Shown: one piece after another, positions 9,001 to 15,976 of the stretch
Position numbering within the stretch: position 1 is the stretch's first letter
Layout: the number at the start of each line of letters is the position of its first letter
Made by a program: the position numbers and the translations under genes
DNA from: Akkermansia sp.
Lineage (GTDB): Bacteria; Verrucomicrobiota; Verrucomicrobiia; Verrucomicrobiales; Akkermansiaceae
DNA length: 64,000 nucleotides
NCBI GenBank assembly: GCA_017546445.1
Contig: JAFYWX010000030.1
Location: 1 to 64,000 of the forward strand
Direction: 5' to 3'
Notes under the pieces: model-generated
Told to the model about the DNA's origin: nothing
Database searches by the model: none
The model's input: only the letters and a program-made list of their open reading frames with translations

Positions 9001-11747
9001 GAGATGCGGCGGGGCGTGAGACAACGCTTTCGTGCCCGATATGGCGATTCCGGCCGGATTCTCCTGCTCCCGGGCTGCAGGTGGAGCATAAGGACGGCGA
9101 GCTGGTTCTGCAAGCGGATTTACCCCGTGCGGTGAAGGCTCACCTGTTCATCGGCTGTGGGCAGAAACTCCGCCACCAGGTGCTGCCTGTGGTGGCTGGC
9201 CCGCAGACGCTGCGTGTGCCGTTGCTGCCGGGAGAGGAGGGGAATGTGTGTGCCACGCTGGTGTTGCCGGGGCGCTCGGCTGATGAAGCCCCCATCGTCA
9301 TTTCAGAACAGTGTTACGTGCCGGTTGCCAGATATCATCTGGGGGTGGAACTGCAACTGCCGCAGCAGGTGTGCCGCCCGGCGGAAACGGTAAGCCTTTC
9401 CGGGCGGGTGCTGGCAGATGGAAAGCCTGCGGAGGCCGAGGTCACCCTGTATGCTGTCGATGCAGGCATGCTTTCTGTCGGGCGTTATCAATGCCCCGAC
9501 CCTGAATCGTATTTCTGCCGTGGCAGTGTGGCTTATAGTTTCTCCCTGCCGTATTCTCCCATGCGCAACAACCGTGCGAAAGGGGAAATCATCCTGACCC
9601 TCCTGCCCGGGTTATGGCAGGGAGATATGGTGGGTGAGGGGTGCAATCTGTACGTCGATGAGCCGCCTTCGGTGATTGTGAGCACAGCGGGAGCTCCCGT
9701 GCAGGGGCGTTATTATAAACGCGCTGCGGGCAGGAATGCGCCCATGGCGGTGGATATGGAGATGTCGGAGGAGGTTGGCTTTGGTGGCGACCTGGGAGCC
9801 TCTGGTGGCGGCCTGGGAGCTCCTGCTGCCATGGTGGCAGGTGCTGGCGCAGAGCAGGCTGCAATGCCGCGCCTGCGCACGGATTTTGCCCCGGTTGCCT
9901 TGTGGAAGGGGGCGCTGCGCACCGATGCAGAGGGCCGTTTCTCGGCCCAGGTTACCTTGCCGGATACCTTGACCACATACCGTGTGTTTGCTGTGGCCCT
10001 GGATAAGAGCGGTAAGCGTTTTGGCTCGGCCAGCGGTGATTTTACGGTGGCTCAACCCGTGATGCTGACTCCCGGCACGCCGCTCTTCATGAGCCTGGGG
10101 GATACCCTGCGCCTGCCGCTTTCCATTGTGAACAATACGGATGAGCCCGGCACCTGGCGCGTGACGCTGGAGGGGGCGGATGCTCCGCAGGAAATCTCCC
10201 TGGCCGCCCGGCAGAGCGGCACGCTGTATTTTGATTTCACCGCCACGGCTGAGGGTGGACAGAAGTTGCGCTGGATGGCGCAGGGCAAGCCCGGGTCGGA
10301 TGCCGTGCAGGGTGAGTTTACCGTGCGTTTCCCGGCCCCGGTGCTCAAGGAGGTGCACCGCCTGGCACTGTCACCGGGGGCTGCAGCCGTTGCTCTGGCC
10401 CCGCTGATGGGAAGCGAGGTGGCCGCAGCTTCTCGCGGGCAGATGCAGCTGGTGGCCTCGGCCAATCCGCTGCTGCACCTGGCGGGCGCAGCTGATTTCC
10501 TGCTGGCATACCCCTACGGCTGCACCGAGCAGCGCGCCTCTGCGCTGATTCCCTGGTTGCTGTACCGGCATCTTGCACCGTTCTGCCCGCTCATGGCGCA
10601 GACCCCGGCAGAGGAGGTAAAGGAAACCGTGGAGGAGATGGTGCAGGAGATTTTGTCGCGGCAGTGCGAGGATGGTGGCCTTTCATACTGGGGCGGCCGC
10701 CGCGAATCCTGTCTCTGGGCATCTGCTCACGCGGCCTATGTGCTCAAACTGGCGCAGGAGCAGGGGTACAATGTGCCGCAGGAGCAGCTGGATGAGCTCA
10801 TTCACTACCTCAGCAAGGCGGATGATGAAAAATTGTCTGTACTTGCCCGGTTCTGCATTGCGCGTGTCCGCGGCCGGTCCGGGGCGATGATGGATGCGCT
10901 GCGTGAAGCCCCGCTGCCGGGCTCGTGGGCTCGTGAAACCCGGGCCAGTATGCAGTTTATGCTGGCTATGCTGGAGAATCCGGCCGGGGCAGATGCCGCA
11001 TTCCGCAAATGGATGCGCACTGCCGGGCGGGATTACCGCCACGGTTCCACGCAGACGCATGCCTGGTCTCTGCTGGCGCTGGCGGAATATATCAAGCTGA
11101 GCAGGAAGTCAGGCGGAGAGGCTGTTCTGGTGCTGCACGATGGAGCGGAGCTCCAGCTGGGCATGGGGGCAACTGAAGTGCCTTTACCCTGGCAGCCCGG
11201 GCAGGAGATGAAGGCGCTGCCCACCACCCTGGCCGCGAAGCAGGGCACGGTGTATGCCACGCTGAACCTGCGTGCTCTGCCGCGTACCTCGGATTACCCC
11301 GGTGTGACGGAGCGCGGTCTGCAGGTGACCCGCCTGTATGAGACAAAGGGGGCTGATGGCATCTGGCGCCCGGCGACTTCGTTCAAGGTGGGTGATGTGG
11401 TGCGCGTGACGCTCACCTGCGCCAAGGTTGCCCCGGAGCTCAAGTATTTGGTGCTGGAGGATTATCTGCCTGCCTGCATGGAAGCCATCAACCCGGCCGT
11501 GCCGGGGCAGGCCGTCGGTCTGGAATCCCTGGAGTGGAGCTACTGGTTTGACCACCGCGAGTATCTGGCTGACCGCGTACGCGGTTTCTGCACTCGCTGG
11601 GAGGGACGCGACCTGCTGAACATGCGCTACTATGCCCGTGTGAAACGTGCCGGAACTTCCACCGCGCCGCCCGCGCAGGCGCAGCTTATGTACGAGCCGC
11701 AGGTCTACGGCCTTTCCCCGAATGCCCGAGTTACTTCCGAACCATGA
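6081..11747 (+). CDS. alpha-2-macroglobulin family protease trap, copy 2
   Basis: Paralogue of the upstream gene, 1888 residues. The N-terminal signal peptide has a likely SPase I site after GTAAA (about residue 18). The MG2 motif DRPLYRPGDTVHVRG lies near residue 684 and the thioester YPYGCTEQ is intact (Cys1481, Gln1484). The bait region (about 1145-1262) is quite unlike that of copy 1: Gly, Ala and Met rich with a few Arg and Lys, ending at LRTDFAPVALW. By contrast the MG7-to-thioester segment and the last 150 residues are almost identical between the two copies, also at DNA level, while the N-terminal halves are only moderately similar. That pattern suggests gene conversion of the core with selection for different baits. 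Its stop overlaps the serpin start. Confidence 0.93.
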   Translation: MNMKRFVICLGVLGTAAAGWPELRPDTYRQQVEFKYPEPLVSQTTVQNGWKHEDTRLSDKDLGRDFFTITGDEQHKPIPVWSDQDTLDISFPVGTSCATEYRFKLNPGTCYLGGAAAPQEEKVFRCPPDMLSGEAFMDARGVGVVVHARAQITRESRELSAESGVRFVFREAIFHRRTGEVSYRDRVEAVQEPALLKHLSDSGSLDILEDRGEDVWKKLTPDSPLPGHVLVRPVKPLASGKLWHLLVEPGSNPGFSTTGPVCRDIRFAEELPSGVEWVLHENKSYRLRVSFGAEMNAAEMPALFQRMQLAVGDQVAADAGEGVKKLVLHDRSYEFRYAGVQELPPVHAYGRRGGESLLYQPQNRARGFWVEVSAPAPAVLDVVLPSDTASYLGWKMVRAHRHRIALNPAMPVLKYGETTLLPVQGERVLRLPFANLEAVKVSAWRLRPDKMELAMKGNLVNSVQLRQHKLRYELLKDRQWKGLSVPEGSVADMQESMEHLLKAEKLRAKHSRQVLEGAEPLPGAVVRTGAGGMLQSGECLLRLDDAVGGSPAPGMYLLRLQPLAEAAVREAMSMNGQEPDLLDAQVDVLVQVTDLNVMAGEGAVLVNRYSDGEPLESGELTYQTTAGEQCRIAVENGVAWLPGDFRAKGALRVSCGEDAVLVKDAPRGGRSSGTNRRGYSTLLVLDRPLYRPGDTVHVRGVLRRQLPDGSCDLPMEKSARVTISRPDGKMLEKREVSLGEFGAFEMSFSLPEGEDDVTGYYSLQVESGKFRQRGTVNCQVFRRDAFKVNMELELEPVAPSHYTVRVAAQDYSGVPLAGAACSLNIGGQERELALDAAGKAEITGEVTEEMRKAHGLSVRGSVSNDREEYVQMPQVHKPIYPADFYMTVQSGRLRLMDSCGSGVLKREQVVELKLVRTARDPEVGANGLGTMKFREQVLWSGSLTVPADCQTGQEMPLELLQKHSGAEAWKLSGRDAAGRETTLSCPIWRFRPDSPAPGLQVEHKDGELVLQADLPRAVKAHLFIGCGQKLRHQVLPVVAGPQTLRVPLLPGEEGNVCATLVLPGRSADEAPIVISEQCYVPVARYHLGVELQLPQQVCRPAETVSLSGRVLADGKPAEAEVTLYAVDAGMLSVGRYQCPDPESYFCRGSVAYSFSLPYSPMRNNRAKGEIILTLLPGLWQGDMVGEGCNLYVDEPPSVIVSTAGAPVQGRYYKRAAGRNAPMAVDMEMSEEVGFGGDLGASGGGLGAPAAMVAGAGAEQAAMPRLRTDFAPVALWKGALRTDAEGRFSAQVTLPDTLTTYRVFAVALDKSGKRFGSASGDFTVAQPVMLTPGTPLFMSLGDTLRLPLSIVNNTDEPGTWRVTLEGADAPQEISLAARQSGTLYFDFTATAEGGQKLRWMAQGKPGSDAVQGEFTVRFPAPVLKEVHRLALSPGAAAVALAPLMGSEVAAASRGQMQLVASANPLLHLAGAADFLLAYPYGCTEQRASALIPWLLYRHLAPFCPLMAQTPAEEVKETVEEMVQEILSRQCEDGGLSYWGGRRESCLWASAHAAYVLKLAQEQGYNVPQEQLDELIHYLSKADDEKLSVLARFCIARVRGRSGAMMDALREAPLPGSWARETRASMQFMLAMLENPAGADAAFRKWMRTAGRDYRHGSTQTHAWSLLALAEYIKLSRKSGGEAVLVLHDGAELQLGMGATEVPLPWQPGQEMKALPTTLAAKQGTVYATLNLRALPRTSDYPGVTERGLQVTRLYETKGADGIWRPATSFKVGDVVRVTLTCAKVAPELKYLVLEDYLPACMEAINPAVPGQAVGLESLEWSYWFDHREYLADRVRGFCTRWEGRDLLNMRYYARVKRAGTSTAPPAQAQLMYEPQVYGLSPNARVTSEP

Positions 11748-12931
11748 TGAAGCGCTTATATGCAGCCTTGCTTTCCGGTGTTTTCCTGCTGCCCTCCTTG
11801 CGGGCTGCAGAGGAACTGCCCATGGTTGAGATTCCGGATTCACTGGTGAGCCCGGAACCGGAGAAGGCGCAATCGGATTTTGCGCTGCGGATTTTTCAGC
11901 AACAGGTGCGCCAGACCCAGGGCAATGTGACCTGCTCGCCCAGCAGCCTGGTATCTGTGCTGCGCATGATCCAGATTGGCGCTCGCGGTGAAACGGCTGC
12001 CGGGCTCTCTGCGCTGAAACTGCCGCTGCCCTTGCTGCGCGCGACTATTGATATGCAGGAGGCTGATGCGCTGTTTGTGGATGATAAACTGGTGCCCGTA
12101 CTCAAGAAATTCGCCCGCAGGCATGATGTGATGCCTGTGCCGATGGTGACAGATGCACAGCAGGCTGCCCGGCGGGTGAATGACTGGGTGTGCGGTCGCA
12201 CCGCCGGCAGAATCCCGGAGCTGGTAACACCGGAAAGCCTGCAAGCCGGTTCAGATGCACCCGGTTTGTTGGCGGTGAATGCCATTGCAATGCAGGGCAA
12301 ATGGTTGTTTCCTTTCTCTGAGCAGGAAACGGTGACGGAAGATTTCCACTGCGCCGATGGTAGCACGCCGCATGTGCAGATGATGCACCAGGATGCCTGC
12401 TGGAGCGTAGCGCAGGGGGTAGATTGGCTGGCGGTGAAATTACCGTATCAGATCAGCGATTGGTCGGGCAAACCAGTGTGCATGGTTGCCATCCTGCCCC
12501 GGGGCGATGCCCGCCAATTTGTGGACTCCCTCACCGTGTCTCAGTTTGCGGATATTTGCGAGGCTCTTAAGCAGAAACGCGATGTAGAAATTCACCTCGG
12601 CTTCCCCCGTTTTGAGCTCAGGGCAGAGCCGCTTTCGTTCAAATCTGTGCTGGCAGCCTGTGGGGTGGGTGACATCTTTCAACCTGGGGCAGATTTCAGC
12701 GGCTTTGCCGATGTCCCTATGTATGTGAGCGATGTGCGCCAGAGTTGCTATGTGAAGGTGGATGAGCAGGGAACGACTGCCGCCGCTGCCACCAGTGCGC
12801 AAGTGGTTGTGTGGGCCTCCCTGCCGGAACTGCCACCGCAGATTATATTCAATCGCCCCTTTATCTGGGCAATTCTTCAGACTGAGCACCCGGATTTGCC
12901 TTATTTTATGGGGCTGTATGAACACCCATGA
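11744..12931 (+). CDS. secreted serpin (serine protease inhibitor)
   Basis: Serpin of 395 residues with an N-terminal signal peptide ending near SLRA-AEE. Seen are the helix B/C motif (SPSSLVSVLRM, then ARGETAAGLSAL) and the C-terminal serpin signature FNRPFIWAILQ followed by FMGLYEHP. The reactive-centre loop hinge EQGTTAAAATSAQ (from Glu341) keeps the small residues at P15-P9 required for loop insertion, so it should be inhibitory rather than a non-inhibitory relative. With canonical loop length P1 is Trp357 (VVVW-AS), which points to chymotrypsin-like or elastase-like targets; the exact P1 is inference. The ATG overlaps the stop of the second macroglobulin (ATGATGA arrangement), so the genes are probably translationally coupled. 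It ends 6 bases from the convergent ankyrin gene. Confidence 0.93.
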   Translation: MMKRLYAALLSGVFLLPSLRAAEELPMVEIPDSLVSPEPEKAQSDFALRIFQQQVRQTQGNVTCSPSSLVSVLRMIQIGARGETAAGLSALKLPLPLLRATIDMQEADALFVDDKLVPVLKKFARRHDVMPVPMVTDAQQAARRVNDWVCGRTAGRIPELVTPESLQAGSDAPGLLAVNAIAMQGKWLFPFSEQETVTEDFHCADGSTPHVQMMHQDACWSVAQGVDWLAVKLPYQISDWSGKPVCMVAILPRGDARQFVDSLTVSQFADICEALKQKRDVEIHLGFPRFELRAEPLSFKSVLAACGVGDIFQPGADFSGFADVPMYVSDVRQSCYVKVDEQGTTAAAATSAQVVVWASLPELPPQIIFNRPFIWAILQTEHPDLPYFMGLYEHP

Positions 12932-12937
12932 TGGTGC

Positions 12938-14140
12938 TTACTGTTCGCTGCCTGGGCGGGCCCCCGCTGCACGGAGTTTCTCAATGATGCGCTGGCAGTA
13001 TTCCCGGGTAGGGGGATAGTCGGAGAACTCGAGCCAGCGGGTGGCGATGTCCAGCGGGTACGCGGTATTGGCGTGGGAAGTGTTGCAGCGCTGCTCGTAT
13101 GCTTCGTCGCTTTCACCCGGCTGCTGTGGCTGCGCTGCTAGCGGCACGAGGTTCGGATCCGCACCTGCGGCCAGCAGCATGTCAAGCTTCCGCTCGATGT
13201 CGCGTTTCACCAGTTCGGCAAAATCTTCCTCATCGCTGGCGGTCAGCTGGTTCAGCAGTACCTGCAGTACGGTTTTTGTGGAGCTGGCGTCATTGATATC
13301 CACCAGTTTCTCCTGGAGGATGCGTTCCTGCAGGGCGGTGGAATCCCGGCTGGCGGCTATGTTGCACAGGTTTTCCACTGTCACGGTTTTGCCGTGGTCC
13401 AGCGCCCAGAGCCAGGGGGCAGCACCTTCCTCAAAACCGCACACCAGCGGTAAATCGCAGGCTATGCCCGTGATGCGTCTGGTGCCGTTGATATCGCCTC
13501 CCTGTTCCATCAGCCATTCGGCGTATTTCCGGCGCGTTTCCCAGGGAATCTTCTCACCGGTGATGAAATGTCCATTGAGCACGGGAGTAAGGGGCGTTTC
13601 GAATTCAGTGTTATCCGCATCGCCGTCTATCTGCATGGCAATGGTATTGGGGTTGGCGCCATGCTGCACCAGCGCTTTCATGGCATCCAGCTGCGCATGT
13701 TGCGCCGCTACGATGGCCGGTGTATAGCCGCATACTGCACATCCAAAAGGATTCCGGAAGTCCACCTGTTCCTCCCCGCCTGCATGGCCGCTTTCTATGG
13801 CCTGGTGCAGCTGGCTGCTGATGCCTGCAAAAAAATCCCGTATGGCGCAGCCGTAATCCATACACTCCCAGATGGAAACGGGGGCGGAGAAGAAGGACCC
13901 GCCCCTTCGCAGCTCGATTATCGCAGGAATGTAGTCGTTCATCTGCGCCCGGAGCAAACGGTCAAATTCCGTGAGGGCGGCGCGTTCCTCCGCTGTCCAG
14001 CTTTCGTGGAATTCCGGCGTCCCCTTCCAGGTCCATCCACATAACCAGAGGTAGCCCCAGCCTGTTGCCAGCAGGGTGGTAAGCATGATGCCTCCCAGGG
14101 TGTAGCCGCACCAGCGGCCAGCGCGTTGCCATTTGCTCAT
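12938..14140 (-). CDS. membrane-anchored ankyrin-repeat protein
   Basis: 400 residues. An N-terminal transmembrane segment (about 12-34, GYTLGGIMLTTLLATGWGYL) is followed by a soluble domain with ankyrin-type repeats: TPAIVAAQHAQLDAMKALVQ then HGANPN near residues 165-190, the EQGGDIN repeat near 238-242, and LDMLLAAGADPN near 335-346. Ankyrin repeats bind proteins; the partner is unknown. The ATG overlaps the TGA of the upstream small membrane protein gene (ATGA), which suggests co-translation with the duplicated membrane-protein cluster. It converges on the serpin gene with a 6-base gap and no obvious terminator between them. Confidence 0.8.
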   Translation of the reverse strand: MSKWQRAGRWCGYTLGGIMLTTLLATGWGYLWLCGWTWKGTPEFHESWTAEERAALTEFDRLLRAQMNDYIPAIIELRRGGSFFSAPVSIWECMDYGCAIRDFFAGISSQLHQAIESGHAGGEEQVDFRNPFGCAVCGYTPAIVAAQHAQLDAMKALVQHGANPNTIAMQIDGDADNTEFETPLTPVLNGHFITGEKIPWETRRKYAEWLMEQGGDINGTRRITGIACDLPLVCGFEEGAAPWLWALDHGKTVTVENLCNIAASRDSTALQERILQEKLVDINDASSTKTVLQVLLNQLTASDEEDFAELVKRDIERKLDMLLAAGADPNLVPLAAQPQQPGESDEAYEQRCNTSHANTAYPLDIATRWLEFSDYPPTREYCQRIIEKLRAAGARPGSEQ

Positions 14141-14469
14141 AGACTGGTTATATCACACGGGAAGACTTTTGTAAAGCTGTTAGATTCAACGTGAAGAAGC
14201 GAAACCGGGAGCCATATCTCAACCCAGAAGGGCACGGGGGCTCCATAGGGCGTGCTCAGGATAATCTGCTGCACATAGAGCAGGTAGCAGAGGAAGAACG
14301 CTGCGACGATGCCGCAGATGAGGGTGGCAACTGCCCATCTCACCGGGTGTCTTCTGCTGTAGAACAGGAGGGGGAACACAGCCAGCAGGGGGCAGGCATC
14401 CAGCGCTACAAAGAAGGCGTGCATGGGAAGCGGGCCGTTGAGTGACCGCAGGATATAAGGGGCATACAT
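14137..14469 (-). CDS. small membrane protein B' (second copy of duplicated unit), start uncertain
   Basis: Unknown function. From the first ATG the product has 110 residues and two likely membrane segments (about 18-41 and 46-69). The reading frame is open and conserved further upstream to 14628, directly after the stop of the preceding gene. Comparison with the older copy near 15421, which starts GTG ACC TAC TAC, places the original start at 14584-14586, where this copy has ATA TCA TAC TAC. So either ATA is used, or the protein has lost its first membrane segment and starts at 14469, or the gene is decaying. It overlaps the ankyrin gene by ATGA. Confidence 0.5.
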   Translation of the reverse strand: MYAPYILRSLNGPLPMHAFFVALDACPLLAVFPLLFYSRRHPVRWAVATLICGIVAAFFLCYLLYVQQIILSTPYGAPVPFWVEIWLPVSLLHVESNSFTKVFPCDITSL

Positions 14470-14628
14470 CAGCGCACACAGCAGAACCAGAATGTTGCAC
14501 GGAAGAAGCCTCTTTCCCTGCTGCTGCCGACGTACGCGCCAGGCACAGCTGAGACTGAGAAAAAGTCCGATGAGGTAGTATGATATGTGGCGGGGAGTAT
14601 CCAGAAGATGTACGGCGATAGTGCCTTT

Positions 14629-15009
14629 TTACTTATAGGTCTGCGTCATCAGAGCACGGAAAGCATCGCTTGTGTGCATGAGCCAGATAAAGGTGAAGCC
14701 TGCCGCAAGGGCAAGGCCGATGAAGATAACGCATGAGACCCAGGCCTGCCTGTTGTTCTGATGCAGCATTCTGCGACCTGTGAAATGTACCAGTATGGCT
14801 GTGATGAGGAAGGAGATGGTGCGGGGTAAATCGGCAAATCCGAGCAGGGTTCCGGCCATCATGCTGTAGGCTGTCACCACGAAGGAGGCATGCAGCATCT
14901 GTTTCTGCGTTACTTTTTTGCGTGATACGGTGAGGTAGGAGAGGTAGATGGTCAGAAACTCTCCTCCAATGGCAGCCGTTAAGACGATGAAGAAACTCAG
15001 AATGTTCAT
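14629..15009 (-). CDS. small four-helix membrane protein A' (copy of 15495-15866)
   Basis: 126 residues with about four hydrophobic segments, unknown function. It aligns end to end with the protein encoded at 15495-15866: both carry the core IYLSYL, V/SRKxVTQ, then a TGRRMLHQ or MGRSMLQQ basic loop and QAW(V/A)SC(V/G)IFIG. The conserved loop between helices 3 and 4 is the most constrained part. The gene belongs to the second unit of a tandem duplication that begins with a fragment of the CoA ligase gene. Its TAA is immediately followed, in frame, by the open frame of protein B'. Confidence 0.7.
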   Translation of the reverse strand: MNILSFFIVLTAAIGGEFLTIYLSYLTVSRKKVTQKQMLHASFVVTAYSMMAGTLLGFADLPRTISFLITAILVHFTGRRMLHQNNRQAWVSCVIFIGLALAAGFTFIWLMHTSDAFRALMTQTYK

Positions 15010-15071
15010 GGTGAACGGTGGTGTGTGGCGGTCAGTTTAGCATGAACTTCTTGTAAAATCAAATCGAAACG

Positions 15072-15150
15072 GAATCAGGAAGATTATTTTAGAATCATCT
15101 TGGAGTTCACCATTACGGCGCGGTCGGCGGTCACGAGAACCGGATTGCCG
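15072..15150 (-). pseudogene. duplicated 3' fragment of the acyl-CoA synthetase gene
   Basis: This stretch closely matches 15965-16043, the last 20 or so codons of the synthetase gene on the same strand, including GCGGTCGGCGGTCACGAGAA and GAATCATCTT. It would encode NPVLVTADRAV and KMILK but has no promoter or start. It ends exactly at the TGCCG junction with the copy of gene B. Confidence 0.75.
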
Positions 15151-15421
15151 CAGATGAGGGAGGTATTCACCCATCTCACCGGCGGGGCTGCTGTAGAACA
15201 GGAGGGGAATCGCAGCCAGCAACGGACTGGCATCCATCGCTATAAAAGAAGGCGTGTATGGGAAGAGGGCTGTTGAGTGACCGCGGGATATAAGGGGCGT
15301 ACATCAGCGCACACAGCAGAACCAGAATGTTGCACGGAAGAAGCCGCTTTCCCAGCTGCTGCCGGCGTACGCGCCAGGCACAGCTGAGACGGAGCAGCAA
15401 GGCAATGAGGTAGTAGGTCAC
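15151..15421 (-). pseudogene. frameshifted and truncated copy of small membrane protein B
   Basis: Starts GTG ACC TAC TAC and matches B' for about 58 codons (SCAWRVRRQQ, LPCNILVLLCALMYAPYI). Near 15243-15248 it has one extra A compared with B' (ATAAAAGAAGG against ACAAAGAAGG), which shifts the frame; the original frame resumes as LLAAIPLLFYS in the next phase. The 3' end is cut by the duplication junction at 15150. A short translated product is possible but not the original protein. Confidence 0.65.
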
Positions 15422-15494
15422 TGCCGCATGCTGGCATGTTTTGCAGCCCTCGTAAAGTAATCTTTTTAAGAGCTGTCCATAGAAATGTCGAGGC

Positions 15495-15866
15495 TTATTC
15501 CTCGGTCATGAGCATGCGAAAGGTCTCGTTGGTTATCAGGAGGTAGACGACAATCGCAATCAGCAGCGCGGAGATGCCGATAAAGATGCCGCAGGATGCC
15601 CATGCCTGCTTATTGCTCTGTTGGAGCATGCTCCGCCCCATCTGGTACACCATTACGGCTGTTACAGGAAAAGCCACGCTGGTGCAGTTCAGCAGGTTGG
15701 TGATGAGCGCGCATCCTATGCTGATTCCAGTCACCATAAAGGAAACCTTGTGCATTTTCCCCTGTGTGACCTGCTTGCGGGATACAAACAGATAGGAGAG
15801 GTAGATGGGCAGGTATTGAATGCCGAAAACGGCGAAGAGGATGGCAATGGTGATAAGGATTTCCAT
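15495..15866 (-). CDS. small four-helix membrane protein A
   Basis: About 123 residues starting MEILITIAILFAV; an upstream ATG at 15917 would add 17 residues but does not align with paralogue A', so the start at 15866 is preferred. It has four hydrophobic segments with the loop motif SRKQVTQ after helix 1 and GRSMLQQSNKQAW before helix 4. No known family is recognised. It lies downstream of the CoA ligase terminator and is the first gene of the duplicated small membrane protein cluster. Confidence 0.65.
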   Translation of the reverse strand: MEILITIAILFAVFGIQYLPIYLSYLFVSRKQVTQGKMHKVSFMVTGISIGCALITNLLNCTSVAFPVTAVMVYQMGRSMLQQSNKQAWASCGIFIGISALLIAIVVYLLITNETFRMLMTEE

Positions 15867-15923
15867 GGGTAACAGAGGGGGTAGAGGAATAATACCAGAT
15901 AACTGACGTGATGTCAAAACGAT

Positions 15924-15954
15924 AAAGCCCGTTTCCCAGGGGGAAACGGGCTTT
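15924..15954 (-). terminator. rho-independent terminator after the acyl-CoA synthetase gene
   Basis: Perfect stem AAAGCCCGTTTCCC (15924-15937) with GGGAAACGGGCTTT (15941-15954) and a 3-base loop. On the minus strand it is followed by a T-rich stretch (TTTATCGTTTT). It sits 22 bases past the synthetase stop codon. Confidence 0.85.
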
Positions 15955-15976
15955 GCTGGAGTATAATCAGGCCTGA

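Noticed and set aside
180..11747. YfhM/PbpC-type peptidoglycan repair pair
   Set aside because: No penicillin-binding protein gene flanks the macroglobulins; the partner gene is a serpin.
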